The translations under genes were made by a program, and so were the position numbers. 64,000 nt of DNA, taken from the NCBI RefSeq assembly GCF_035222375.1, contig NC_085891.1:682001-746000 (forward strand). Direction: 5' to 3'. Every line of letters starts with the position of its first letter. The first letter of the stretch is position 1. The notes below the pieces were generated by a model. It was not told the origin of the DNA, did not search any database, and saw only the letters and a program-made list of their open reading frames with translations. The DNA is from Podospora pseudocomata (lineage: Eukaryota > Ascomycota > Sordariomycetes > Sordariales > Podosporaceae). Below, piece by piece: positions 1 to 12,472 of the stretch.

Positions 1-470
1 CTCCCAGGACTCCTCACCGGATCTCCGGACAGACTCTCGTTTGGACCTCCGGACAAGCTCTTGACCGGACCTCCGAACAATGAGAGATATGAGAAGCATC
101 ATGAGCGACTCGAGCACCTCATCGACAATGAGATCATAGATCCAGGTCACTGGATAAGGATGATAAGGAAGTTCAGGTGCTCATAAAGAGCCCTCTTCCA
201 ATTGCAATGGTTTTCCTGCTTCTTTCTTTCCTTAAGAAATAATAAGTCAAGACAGTCAATAAGATTGATCATTTACAGTATCTTATGAGACTACAGCATC
301 TCAGTTCACTACTCTCTGTATTGCAGGTAATACCTGTTGCACTTTCTTTCTTCGACAACCGCGTCGTCGTACTTAGCAGCACAGTCCGACACTCGCCAAG
401 TTCTTGGGTAATTGCTTCACCCTCCTGAGACGCCTGTAGTTACAGTGCTCTCAGCGACCCCATTCTAACA
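1..470 (+). repeat. Probable 5' LTR/leader of the Copia element
   Basis: The stretch before gag ends in TAACA and is followed at 471 by GGTTATGAGCC, which resembles the tRNA-Met-type primer-binding site used by Copia elements. A TATA-like ATAAAG lies near 184. The left boundary may be outside the window, and no second LTR is present for comparison, so the limits are approximate. Confidence 0.45.
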
Positions 471-3400
471 GGTTATGAGCCCGGGCTTACTTCTAAGCCT
501 CGGCGAGTATCACTGCACTGCGTTTCCAAAACGACACAAAGGTCATAGTACCTGGACCTCGAACCTTCATCGCTGCCTCCAGCTCTCTACGGTTCACTCT
601 CCAAGCCCCACAGTGGGTATGGACTCCGGTATGGCAGACCAAACTCCCACAGATCCCCAAGCCATTTCCAATGCCCAGTCCGAACAGCTTGCGGCACGGC
701 TCGAATCACAACTCAATAAACGGCTCCAGAATATCACTGAAGAGTTCCAGGCTGCAATCCAAGCCCAGAACGTTCAAATCAACAAGTTACTGGCGGCTTT
801 TTCAACACCCTCCAGTTCCTCCACAGTCTCCGGTAGTGGCTCAACACCATCAGCCACCACATCACCCACTCCAGCAATTGTCAATCTCTCATCGAATGAC
901 CTCGTCAAACAAGGCCTTCAGCTTAATGAGAAGGAAAAGCTCACGGGTCCAGACAACTATCGCCAATGGATCCAGGCCCTCTCCATTCAACTGAGAATCC
1001 TTGAGGTCACAGGTTTTCTTGAGAATCCAACAGCAGTGGTCTCAATCCTCTCTGATGCTCAGAAAGCCTACCTGGTTTTAACCATTCGCAACACACTTGC
1101 TCAGGGTCCCCTGGCTACCATTGAATCAGAAGACTGCCCTGCAGTCATCTTCAATCGCTTGAGAGCTCAATATGCTCCAGCGCAGCCAGTGTTGAGAGAC
1201 AAACTCTACAAGACTTACCACTCGTTGAAATTCGACAGATCGATGTCTGTGGTTGACTTCAACGCCAACTTCAACACTCTCATTGCCAGACTCTCAAGCC
1301 TAGGAGTCACAATTCAGTCTACTGATCAGGTTAATCATTACCTGAATTCCCTGGAATCTAACTTTCCACAATGGTGTGAGCGCTCCAAAGCTCTACTTCG
1401 TCATCGTCGATTCCTTGGACCTCCCTCCGGAGGAGACTTGAGCTTGAGTTTCTTCCAGGAAGACCTGCTGGCCGAGACCGGGGATAGCACATCCACGACC
1501 TACCAAGCACTCTCTTCGCTGCAAAATCAACGCCGCAATGCCACCAAGGACGGTAAAACGCCTCAGGATAAGTCCAAGGACCAGGGATCTACTGGTACCT
1601 CTGGCACCTCCACCACTACCGGCAATAGGTATCGGAAACGTGGAAAAGGTGGCAACAAGCCAAAGAAGCAGAATTCGCAGGCCTCTTCACAAGAGTCTTC
1701 GAACCGGAAGGACCCCACTCTCGCTGCTTTTCCAATCGGATTTCACTTGGGGACTGGATTCTTCAACATACCGGAAGAACCAGAGGACTCTACCAGCCAA
1801 CCTTCCAATTATGCTTGCAAAACTCTGCGAGAGTCCTGGCTATTCGATACCGGTTCCACTGTTCATATCTGCAATAACAGGGACCTGTACACACAATTCT
1901 ATGAGTCTGAGGATCTGAACACCATCTCAACAGGTGGTGGTCCAGTCAGGCCACAAGGCCAAGGGACCGTGAGGATCAACTTCTACATTGGAACTACCGA
2001 TGGAAAACCCAAATTCTCCACCATTGAGCTCACCAAAACTCTCTATATTCCTGGATTTCCATTGAATATTGTGAGTGGAGAGCGCCTCTACGACTCTGGA
2101 GGGGCGCTTATCAACCAGAAAATTTTCACTGGCAAGCGGAAGCTGATTGCTCAACTGGATTTCCAAAAATCTGGCTTCTTTCTGGGAGTTAAAGGACAGA
2201 AGTCTCCTGCGAGGAATCACTGGCACAACTACTCGACTTTCGCAACAGAGATCCGCAGTTCTATCGCCACTGTAAACGCCCACTTGATCGGTGCTTCCAG
2301 TGACTCTGAAGACACAGATACTTCAGAGGGGGTCAACGATCCTACGCCTATTGTTCCTCCGGCACCTCCTTCCAAAGGACCCTCCGCAGGACTCATACAA
2401 TCAGCAATTCTTTGGCACGTTCGTCTAGGCCATATTGGTCTGGATCTTTTGAAGAAGACCTCCTTAATCACAAAAGGGATGCCGAACTTCCAGAAGCTGA
2501 GACCTGGAGACTTGGTTTGCAAGAGCTGTGACGCCGCCAAGATCCTCCGAAGGCCTTCCAAACAGGCCGTTCAAGACCCCCCTTTTGCCCTGAGCCGTCT
2601 GGAAGGAGACATTGTCTCCATCAAGCCTATTCCACTGACGAAGACTCCCTATGCTCTCGTCCTAGTCGATAGGAAGACTCGCTACAGATGGGTTAAACCA
2701 CTCAACCTCAAGGAGAATGCTGTCTCAGAGGTACGATCAGTCATTGAAAACCTCAAAAATACATTTCAGCGATATCCAGGCCACTTCCACTACGACGGAG
2801 GCAAGGAAATTCTCCCTCTTCAAGCCTACTTCATTGAGAAAGGTATTGGCTTCAGCACTTCAAGCCATCGCACGCCCAATCAAAATGGTCTTGCAGAGCG
2901 GTCTATTCGCGTAATTCTGGACAGATTACGTGCCACAGTACTTGCATCAGGACTTCCTCCCACTCTCTGGGGTCACATCATTGGTCCTGTGGTTGAAATC
3001 ATCAATCGTACGGCTCAGTCAACCAAGAAGCTCACGCCTCACCAGCTTTTCCACGATGAATTGCTCCCTGACCAGCCTGCTCACACACCCAGCCTTGCTG
3101 ACTACAGGGCTATTGGGACTGAAGTTACTGTGTATGTCCCTGCTGAGGATCGAATCCAAGGAGAGAAGCTCGCTCCCAGAGGAGTCAAAGGCAAGCTTCT
3201 TGCAGTCCTTGGTCACCAGACCTACTTGGTCTACTTAGGCTTGAATAAGGTCATTAAGACCAGTTTTATCAAGCTCTATGAGGACCCTCAAGCTCAAATT
3301 TCAGGACCACAGAGTCCTGTGAACTCATTGAAAATCGTTGATGCCACCGAGGATCCAGGAGATTCCCCTGTTCAACCACCCATCTCGGAACCGGACCCTG

Positions 3401-3816
3401 GAATTGCAACACCTCCAGCGCCTACCACGACCATTGAGATACCTCTTCCTAAGGCCACTGAGAGCCAACGTAAGGAATTCCAGTCTGTGGATGAGATGGA
3501 CTGTACCGAGATGATCACTTACTTGGTCTCCAGAACCCAGGAAGTATTAGCCACAGCACCTCAGACCAAGACTTCAGAGCCCAACACCTTCAAACAAGCT
3601 TTAAAGCATTCCCAGAAGGATCAATGGCTAAAGGCAGCTTTCACTGAATTACATCAGCTCCTCACCACCAAGACTTTCTACTTCGTCAACCGCTCCCAGG
3701 CCAAGAAGAGACCTATTACCAGTCGATGGGTCTTCAAGGAAAAGAAGAACCCACAAGGCATCACAGTGAAGTTCAAAGCCCGGCTAGTGGCCCGTGGATT
3801 CCAACAAGCTATGGGT
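1..3816 (+). mobile_element. Ty1/Copia LTR retrotransposon, broken (5' part only)
   Basis: A long open gag-pol reading frame starts by 475 (a better methionine lies near 619) and runs to the boundary at 3816. Parts seen in order are a Gag region, an aspartic protease signature (FDTGST), the integrase zinc-binding His/Cys region, the integrase core, and the beginning of the reverse transcriptase. The order protease-integrase-RT is that of Copia elements. Most of RT, RNase H and a 3' LTR are not seen, so the copy is broken. An inverted-repeat element adjoins its right end. The gag-pol frame is long and open, which suggests a fairly young copy, but without a second LTR its age cannot be estimated. 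Confidence 0.9.
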
Positions 3817-4166
3817 GTGACGGCTGTGGCGGCGTCACCATATATATACCACTGGAGCGAGCCAAGCCAGGAAGCTTGGCTCACTTGTAGCTTTTGATAG
3901 CAATCACAGTGGGTATGGTGCCGTGGTCCGGCCTGCCGTGACACGACCAAGCCACCCGATCAACCAACCACATCAGGGTGGGGCCCTCTAGGGGATGGCC
4001 TCGAGGGAGTTAAAAAATGCTGTGAAAGAGGCCTAGTGTTGTCACGACAGGCCGGACCACTGCACCATACCCACTGTGATTGCTATCAAAAGCTACAAGT
4101 GAGCCAAGCTTCCTGGCTTGGCTCGCTCCAGTGGTATATATATGGTGACGCCGCCACAGCCGTCAC
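3817..4166. repeat. 350-bp inverted-repeat (foldback/MITE-like) element
   Basis: Two arms of 126 bp (3817-3942 and 4041-4166) are inverted copies of each other with only two mismatches. They flank a 98-bp unique loop. The arms begin GTGACGGCTGTGG and carry a TATATATA run. There is no coding capacity. Its left edge abuts the end of the Copia open frame, while the DNA to its right does not continue Copia. No clear target-site duplication is visible. It could be a non-autonomous DNA transposon or a rearrangement junction. Confidence 0.75.
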
Positions 4167-7100
4167 ATGTGTCATGGCACTGGCACTGGCACCCTGACCT
4201 TATCTTATCATTCACCTGCCCTGCCCCACCGAGCCTTGCAGCCTTGCACCTTAAATTCCTCGCAGGCCAGGCCAGGCAAAGCCTTCCTTTCCTTTTTCTC
4301 TTCTTTAGCTTAGTATTTCGTCAATTGAGTGTAGCCTTGCAGCATTGTCTCTCGTTTGGCCACTTCGTGACAGGAAATAGTATCCTGAGAGGGGGGTTAT
4401 ACTCCGAGAAGTTCCGGAAAGCCCGTGACTTTGACATCTGCCCCAAGTGACTGGCACTGGCAGAGATCAGAACAATAAATCACACACATGCCGTAGGTGG
4501 CATGGAAGGCACAACCTGGAATCTGCTGACCACAAACCCAAACCCAATCAACAGTACTTAACCTGGGGAATGTACCTGGGCAGGAAGGACTTTTGGGTGT
4601 GGCTCGGTCCGGCTGAAACTGGAAAGAGCAACTTGAGCACGCAAGGTCTAATCGTTGGCACTCGAGCCGTCCATCAGATATGAGCTCGGCTAGGAAACGG
4701 ATGTCTATCTCCCTGTAGGACGGGGCACTAATGAAATACAGTAGGAAGTTATGCAGTCTTTGGAACTCGCAGGCCAACTACGCAACATCATTTAGCCTAC
4801 TTTTCACAGGTAAAAATAGGCCTTGAATATACAACGACGTCTTATTCAATTAAATTGCACCTCATCAACTAGCAAATATATTTTTAAAAGGGTCAGCCTT
4901 CCGCGGATGTAGTGTACCATTTCCAGGGTTAAGGCAAAAACTCCTTTACCCTCACTGCTTACTCCTTACTGCCGGCCTCGCTACTCGAACTGCTCTATAG
5001 GAAGCCACTGTAAGTCCACTATAAAGCCTACGGTAATAGTAGGGCAGCAAGGACAGTAGGGGCAGTAAGGACAGTAGGGGCAGTAAAGGCAGTAAGGGCA
5101 GTGAAGGTTTAGAGTAAGTTTACACGAAAGTCGTAATATTTTGGTGTAGTTGTAGCTATTTTCAATACAGGTCACCTCTTCAGATATTTTACTACCCAAA
5201 GCACTTAGCGCCCCGTTCTTCAGGGACTAGGCGTCCATTCCCTAGCCGGGCTCATCAGATATTTCACATGGCAGGAGCTTCCAGGCTTGGAAGGCAGACT
5301 ACTGTCGGATGAGTTTGCTGTCACACTGGCGGTGTAGATGCTTGCTGGCATGATACTTCAGCTGCTAACAGTAGCAGCAAATTGCCCGCGGCTCCACCAG
5401 CTTTCGTCGTTAAGTTGCTGGTGGTCGAGCAGTGCCTTCTTCCCAGGGAACCGGTTTCCCATAAACACACCCTGCTTTCCAGGTTCAAGGACCCTCGCCA
5501 GGCTTTCTTGCCTTGGGGTGTTGCCCCATGGTAGTTGCTCAACCCTGGCTCTTTCCAGGTCAGCACACCCGGTATGTGGAGCTCCAACTGAATTCAAATT
5601 GCCGTTCCTACCGAGGTACGTGGAACAAAGAACTCTCCCGTTTCTGTTGCCTCACGATAACAACAGAGTCGGGGTCAAATGCCCAACCTCTAAGTTTCAG
5701 GATGCCGCCACCCTGCCCTTTTCGAGCACGGGAAACTCGCTTGCCTAATGATACTAGCATTGTGCTGGATTTCATTTATGCTTACACCGAATGATCCTAA
5801 CTTTCCAATTTCTTTATTTTGATAACATGAATAATGCGAATTCTGGATACCGCGCAGTCTCAACACTCCGCTATCTGCATAACATCTACACCATACCATT
5901 TCCATGGCCTTTTCTCCAATGGCCCAGTGGAAAATTGCCTTCACAACAACATTGTCAAGTACCTCCCTAAGTTATCTGTGGCGAGTGACGCACTCCTGCA
6001 TTCTACGTTGCCCAGTTCAGTAGCGGATATACATCAAAAGCATGGGTGTCTATCTAGGATTTTAGGTGCTTTTGTCTACTCGACCTACCTGACATTGATG
6101 GTAATTCAAGTAACATGTATCCAGTACTCCTTGATGAACTTTCGGGTCTATTTCCCCGTTTTAGTCTTTGTGTTGTGGATTCACCCAGTGTTGTCGATCG
6201 GGTTCCGCAAGCCCAGCACTCCTGCTCGAGCCTTGAACACCCACACGCCCACTTATCCATTGGGTTCTCAACTTGCAATTTCCATTGGCCGGTAACTGAT
6301 GGTCTTGTGACAGAAGAAATCCAATGCTTGTCCAGCTGAAATTGTGAGTCTAGTTCACAAATGCAAATTCAGGAACCAAGCTCACAGCGAAGGCATTGAC
6401 CAATTCAGATTCAGGAAGCTTGTGCCTGTGCTTGCTGACAACTGGGGATCACGGCCTTCAAAGCGAGTTACACTACATTCTGTATACATAAGACAAGCGG
6501 TGTCGTCGGAAGGATCCTCGCAGGCCGATGGTGTAACAGGAGGCTGGGTGTGCTCGCTTTTGACATGTCACACCCGAAAGACTGAACACCAAAAACATGA
6601 AATGGATTTAAGGTGGTAGCATGACATGTGTACATCCCACCGCAGACACGATGAAAAACAGCTAATTGTTTGGGAACCTCCCGGTGAGATCTTTTGCCAT
6701 CCTGTCCCGATCGACGATTCTTCGGCTACTCCGGCCCTTAACACAGCCCCTCCACTTATTAACGCCACCCAGTGGTGTGTTGCGAAGAAAGAAAGAAAAA
6801 AGGCGGAGAAGCAAGATTGTCAGCATTCTCTCATGTTCCTTGGACCTCTCTCCTGACATCTGTCGTAATCTTGCCCCTTCAGTCTCGTCTCCGGCCAAAA
6901 ACGTATAATTCCGCGCTCAAATGTGCGGCTTCGTCAATTATGAACGTAGAAAGTCTGTGGATGACTGCCGTCCAATCCTCCTCATTGGCTGGCACCATGC
7001 AGTATTCCGCCACCGCACAACCAGAGTTCTCCATGATCTAGACCTCTTCTCAAAGCCAACATCGGAGGCGAACGGTAACGAACCGTTCCAAGTATGCGAG

Positions 7101-7267
7101 AATGAAAAGTCTGTGAGGTGATATTCGGGCACCATGGGGCCATCTTGAGGCGTCTCAGGCGTACCGTGTAGAGGTGGAGTCGTGTGTGTTGATAGGTAGC
7201 GTATGTCGATAGAGAAACGGCACGATGAAACCGAGGGAAGAGTCCGGAATGGTCACAATCAACCCCT
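4167..7267. other. Gene-poor stretch
   Basis: About 3.1 kb with no gene I can support. Open frames here are short, overlap in several frames and lack recognisable domains or convincing splice structure. The only structure noted is the short tandem repeat at 5038-5107. Confidence 0.5.
5038..5107. repeat. Short tandem repeat, unit about 9-10 bp
   Basis: Degenerate copies of a unit like GGACAGTAGGGGCAGTAA repeat about seven times. It is a low-complexity G-rich minisatellite with no coding role evident. Confidence 0.7.
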
Positions 7268-7492
7268 TTAGCTCTCGTAAACAGTGACGACGAAGACGTT
7301 CTGTTCAATCTGGATAGATAAATGGGTTAACTCTTGGATCGGCCTAAGTGAAATTTCGTAACTCACGTCGACATCAAAGTTTCCAGAACCGTACATATTT
7401 TCGAGAGATTGATAAAGACTTTTGGAACTGATGTTCCTACATGGGCGTCTGAAGGTCATTGCAACCCTCCGATACTCTTTGTTGCCTTCCAT
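7268..7492 (-). CDS. Tiny protein of the GNY-motif family, member A (56 aa)
   Basis: Two exons, complement(7268..7309, 7367..7492), separated by a 57-bp intron (GTGAGT...TATCCAG) in phase 0; exon 1 starts at the ATG at 7492. Exon 1 ends in the motif YGSGNFDVD and exon 2 begins IEQNVF. Two other tiny genes in this window (8078-8464 and 19383-19735) have the same motif, the same intron place and the same exon 2 opening. No family with a known function is recognised. There is no signal peptide or membrane segment. The intron is a multiple of three without a stop, so an unspliced product of 74 residues would also be open. Confidence rests mainly on the agreement between the copies. Confidence 0.6.
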   Translation of the reverse strand: MEGNKEYRRVAMTFRRPCRNISSKSLYQSLENMYGSGNFDVDVSYEISLRPIQELTHLSIQIEQNVFVVTVYES

Positions 7493-8077
7493 GGAACCGT
7501 TTCGCTGAAATGATGGGCAAGCTTTGACACGCGTTCAACGAGGAAGGAGTAGGGATGTTTTGGAGGGAGGGCGGGAGGGAAGGAGGTGGTAATATCAAAA
7601 TTCCAAGACCAAATACTGGGGCCATCGCTCCCTACCCCTGTTTTTGTACACTTGTGGAATTCCGGTTACCTACCGGGGGCGAATCCATTATTTCGGCTTT
7701 ACCCGACAGAGTTGTTTAAGTCCATGCTTCGGGACCCAAGAATTTCTTTTCTGATCAATATGATAAGCGAAATAACTGACCAGGTTAGATAAACCGAGGG
7801 AAACAACCCTCCTACAACTAGAGACAATCATGTGGTCTTAGCATAATGTTTGACGCAAGGGCTCGAGTTTCAGAAGAGAGCCAGCAGGCCTGAGACAGCT
7901 GATGCGCTATGCAAATCGCCGATCATCAGACAGCACTTGTATATTAACCGATGCCGAGTCCTTCTCCATCTCCCCCTTTGTCTGTCACACCCCCAGAACG
8001 TCCTTGCGCTCGACAACTAGAAGGGGCTGGACGCTTGTATCCGGCGATTTGAGACCGTGTTCATCCCGGCCTTCGGA

Positions 8078-8464
8078 CTAGAAGCTGTAAGGCATAATAG
8101 ATGAATTGGCGTGGATAATGTAAAGATTTTGTTCAATCTAGGGTTGTACAATGATGAGGTTAGTGACCATCATCTGGGGAAGACAACCTCTTGATCATGA
8201 GGAAAGAGGGACGGGTACGTAGCGGACGTTATTATATTTGCCTGTACATAAAGGGCAACTTACCTCAACAGAGTAATTCCCTGGACCATACCATTGTTCG
8301 AGATGACTTTGAAGCGAACTTGGCCCGATTCTCTTGCATGGTATTGTTATGATTTGCGCCGCCCCTGGATCATGATGATGGGCTAGTGGCTGGTGGCTGA
8401 AGGTTTGTGCAGAGATGGTCTTATGTCTCACAAGCGGAGAGGGAATCATTGTTGCAGGCTGCAT
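8078..8464 (-). CDS. Tiny protein of the GNY-motif family, member B (86 aa)
   Basis: Exons complement(8078..8137, 8264..8464) with a 126-bp phase-0 intron (GTAAGT...CCCTAG). Exon 1 has an upstream part without recognisable domains and ends with CKRIGPSSL, a short helix-like segment and WYGPGNYSVE. Exon 2 begins IEQNLYIIHA and ends 19 residues later. The motif, the intron position and the start of exon 2 match members A and C. The start chosen is ATG 8464; an in-frame upstream extension has no better ATG. A TATATAAC box lies about 230 bp upstream. Function unknown. Confidence 0.6.
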
Positions 8465-9807
8465 CTGTGGTGATGATAAGGGTACGGGAGGGCTGGATGG
8501 AAAGAACAATCAGTAGATGTAGGTACCCGTCGGAAGGGCGGTTATATTGCTTGCAGGCCCACAGGTAAATGTGTAGAAAGCTGTGTGTGGAAAACTGGTA
8601 GAGGGTAAAAAAGGAGAGGAAGAAAAAGAAAGAATTTCTTTCCCAACTCTTAGAGTGAGCCTCCGGGAGAAACCGATGCATTGCTGGTGTTATATACTCA
8701 CAGATGGGGACTACACGAGAGAAGTCACGCCTTTCCACCTTGATCCATCACGGGACAAGGTACCTTAGGTACATATTTGTTATTGCTTTCATTCTCACAG
8801 GCTGTCGATGCCTTGGGTCGAAATGACTCTCGGTTATTGTGTGTCATTTTGTGGAACAGCAAAATATCACTGTCTTTCGGTTCGCTACAGGTTTCATCTA
8901 CCTATCTAACGTAAGGTACCTAGTGCCATGTCGGCAGCTGTCAAAGTTCACAAAATCCGAGGGACGGAAGTCTCACACAAGTTTCTGAAGTTCTCACGGT
9001 TTTCGTATCGTGAGAACAGAGACAGGCTTTGTTGTTTGCATGAATGGCTTTGTATCCCCAGTAATCTGGAAGGTAGCTATTCAGGGACAAGACGAGACAT
9101 GTCTGTTCTAGCCGAGTGATGCAAGTCATCCACCTGGTACAACCTAAGGTAACTGTTGACTCACATTCGGGTGCCTAACAGTCACTTGATAGGTGCTTAG
9201 TGATGACACAACATCAGAGCGACTCAGCACCTTCATTGTTCGGTGTTATTGTTGTTGTTTGTACAAATACGTGGCGAGCTTATGTACCTAGGTAAGCTTT
9301 CCTGGCAACCCCATCACATTTGTGGGTAAATGCCTAGGTACGCACCGAGGGAGTTGTGCCACCTGCACAGTACGCGGTCCTTTGAACCCCGGATTCCACC
9401 CTCTTCGAGTGATTAACGTTCCCCACTTAAAAACAACTACGTAGACCATGTCAGACTGGCTCTCGACGTCGGGACAAAAATACAAAACCGTTAACTGTGG
9501 TTGTCTACGGCACCTACATACCGGGGTATGGTAGGAGCGAATCTCTTCGCCTTCGTGGTTCTCCGCCTAGATCTTTGAGCTTCGCTCGGAAAGTCAAATC
9601 TGTGCGATGCTGTAAATGAAATGGACCAATGAGCATCCAGTGAACTTGTGGTTGCTGAAATACTTCCCTCTTCAGTTACAGCAAGGAGCGCAAAAGCTCA
9701 GCCATAGTTTCATTCTCATAATGTCACCATGTTTTTGTAGAGGTTCGCCCAAATAATAGTCTGTGATAACCAAGCCATCTCCTAGGAAATATGCAAGTTA
9801 TACTTTT
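8465..9807. other. Intergenic stretch, promoter side of member B
   Basis: No gene supported in about 1.3 kb. Several copies of a TAGGTACC-like palindrome occur (near 8764, 8915, 9284 and 9331), a motif that recurs in other intergenic parts of the window. Confidence 0.45.
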
Positions 9808-11314
9808 TCATCCATAAGTGCAATCAGTATCGCTGAACCGCGTTCGCTTTGTCAGGTAATACCATAGCCCTACAACCACCGCAGTGATGGGCACTACGGC
9901 CACCGAGTATATCCAGACATAGGGAGACACAATTTGCTCCCCTTCTGACGCATCCCAGTTAAAGAATGTCATCGAGAACAGCGACTATCAGTTTGTTAGC
10001 GAGCTGCGTTAGAAAAGCAGAACTAAGTTTGTGGAAGCGTGGGTAGGTAGCTTACTGCGAGAAAAGTACCTGGGAGAAACACCATGGTCAGAAGGGCAAT
10101 CAATCGCATTTGATTGCCATCTCGACGTGTGGCTGAAGCTATCTTCATGTTTGTTCGGGTGTCTTGAAAGGCGATTTGATTCCACGACTACTCCGAACAC
10201 CAATAAATTAGCGTGTACGACTCGATAAACGTGCGTGTCAACCTCCATGCTTCCCTGAGTGAATGAGACTTGGAAGCAGCCTATCCTTGCCTGTCATCCG
10301 TGGAAGAATCTGATATCACTTACCAGCTGGGCTGACAATGACACCCCATCGAGGACCATGGAACACTCTCTGAGTTTGCAGTCATATTCGCCAATGATCT
10401 CTCTGAGTCTCTTCTGTATTCTTCTTCCCTCTTCTCTGGCGTATTGATGCCATGATCCTAACGCTTTCAATTCGTCAGAAGTCTGATTGACCTCGTATAT
10501 ATCGTTGTGGCCGAAGGTGAGAGTCCTGCCCGAGTCGAAACTGTTTCCCAATTCCACTGAGCACGGCGATGACGAGTTAATCTCCTCGTGACGAGAAAGC
10601 GCCTCCAAAAAAATCTTCTCTAAATCTTGAATATGGGCATCCATTTTGCACAGCTGGGCCCGCCATGCAACAAGAGCAATTCTCAGCTGACTGACCTCAA
10701 TCCACAGGTCAACCGAGTAGTTCTCGCGGGCCAGTTGGGAAGTCGGCAAGATCTCAGGTGACTTGCTCATGCTCTGGACGCGCTGAAGAAGCTTGAATAA
10801 GTGATCCTCAACCAGTTTCATATGTCGTGTTCTTTCGATCTCCGCAACGATACCGATCATCAGCAGAGGGTGCATCCAGGAATTCTCCGCGTTCTCTATG
10901 CGCCCTGCTATTTCTTCCGCAACATCGTCCGAACAACCAAAGACAACTCCAGACGTGAATCCTGTCTTTGGGTTGAAGACACAAGAAACTGCCAAATCTT
11001 CGGCCCAAAGACCAGATGTGCGACAGCAATAATCTGTAGGTAGATATTAGTTTCATAGCCTGGACAGTGACTTTTGCAGTTTACTCACAGATGTTTCTAC
11101 CAGCGTGCGAGTAGAGATCTATCTCTTCAAAGAAAGACAAGTCCGATCTGCTGATGATACGCGCTGTGTCCCCATGCAGCGGAAGAGAGCTTGTAATCTG
11201 TTGGAAGGCTTCATAGGTAAAAGATAGTTTCCTGAGATGTGCTGGGTTATGCCGGGTGGCTTCATGACAGCTGGCGAGACTAAAGGAAGAGCCCCAGAGT
11301 TTAGCAAGTGTCAT
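9808..11314 (-). CDS. CorA-like fungal membrane protein (414 aa model)
   Basis: Exons complement(9808..9984, 10056..10187, 10324..11033, 11089..11314) join in frame to 414 codons plus stop. The C-terminal half has the layout of fungal CorA-like proteins often found near heterokaryon-incompatibility genes. There is a long helical region, then SWNQIAFQDTRTNMKIA, ATRRDGNQMRLIALLTM, the first membrane helix with FLPGTFLA, the short link SLFSMTFFNW, and a second helix (YVWIYSVAVVPITAVVV) before a short tail. True CorA magnesium channels carry GMN between the two helices; it is absent here, so ion transport is not implied. The model starts at ATG 11314, but coding-like sequence continues upstream in broken frames, so this may be the intact 3' part of a decayed gene. 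Confidence 0.65.
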
Positions 11315-11960
11315 TCACGTTCTGCAAGACAATGCAAGCGGCAAAGAGCGCGATCTGGGTAACTTGCATGAAAGACAGTCCAGGCTTTTGGCTTTGATCC
11401 TTCGACTTGAATACGTGCGCCACCGTCAGTAAGTAGCCCTAAATGATTGCATACAGCTGAAGATGGAGATGTACGTACCAGCTCGAGCCACTCGCGTACA
11501 TCGCAATCTGCGTGTAATGGCCTCTCATCCAAATCCTGTTGTCTTCACATTCAGCATCGCCAAACAACACTGCGTTACAGGGCATAGGATCATACATCGC
11601 TGCCCCAAAACCGGCCAACTGCTTTGCTTCGTTGAGGCTTTTCCTGGTATGCAAAGAACTGTTCTAAATCCTCCTTGATGAACTTGGGGTCATTCAATGG
11701 CCAATCCATTATGATCTGTTTCTCGATGGTGTATATTCGGTGATTCGCAGCTACCCTGTTCAACACACCAATTCCAACTGTTTTGTTTGCAGGACTGTCC
11801 CGAAAGTCAGGTTCAATGATGACCGAGCGGAGGTTCGCTGAATGGTGCGCGAACCACAGTTGGGACAGGATGGCCTTAAGTTCCTTGATTGGATGCCACG
11901 GGATTGTCCGACCAATGATAACACTCCATGTCAGGTCATTCCAAGCGGCTCAGCCTGCAT
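11300..11960 (-). pseudogene. Decayed upstream part of the CorA-like gene
   Basis: Upstream of ATG 11314 the same strand encodes plausible protein in successive frames. One stretch reads WNDLTWSVIIGRTIPWH through MDWPLNDPKFIKEDLEQFF. It changes frame by one base near the A-run at about 11642 into KSLNEAKQLAGFGAAMYD. After a possible intron (GTACAT...ATTTAG) a third stretch, YLLTVAHVFKSKDQ, meets a stop at about 11298, beside ATG 11314. The pieces have natural-looking codon use. At least two frame breaks separate them from the downstream model. They could be sequencing errors, a separate broken gene, or a decayed N-terminus. Confidence 0.4.
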
Positions 11961-12472
11961 CAAGGCATTTTCTGGTTAGATCACTGTGCTACGACGGCCG
12001 AGAATATCTTGTTCAGCCACTGTTGGCTGCCTTGTTGGTGCAATGGACATTGCATCTGCAGTATCGAGCCAGCCCATGTACTCATTCTAAGCAGCGTATC
12101 ATTGCAGGGCATCGGGCGTAGTTGGGCTCCAGGTTTGCCTGCGTTCTGAGGCGTGCTGGCAGCGCAACCGAAAGTGAAGTTTCCTTTGCTGCATAATTGT
12201 ACATCAAAAATACCTAAATGCAGGCGGAATGTGAGGCTCCAATTTGTATATAAGTTGGGGCTCTTTCAATAAATCTTCTTATCCAGAATGCCTTGGAAGT
12301 CTGAGTCTTTCTCGCAACGTGCCCGCCATACGAAGCCTCTTTTCAGGCCGGGTTCGGTCTTCGGCACGGAACATCCTCGCCACTTCTTACCATCCGGGCT
12401 TAGCCAGTACTTTACACCTGGTTGATCCCCCCCCTCTGAGCCAGGGCTTTCAGCGCCCAACACAGGAGAGAA

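Noticed and set aside
5834-6295. 153-codon open frame on the plus strand
   Set aside because: No domain, no splice or promoter agreement, and other frames of the same stretch are also open.
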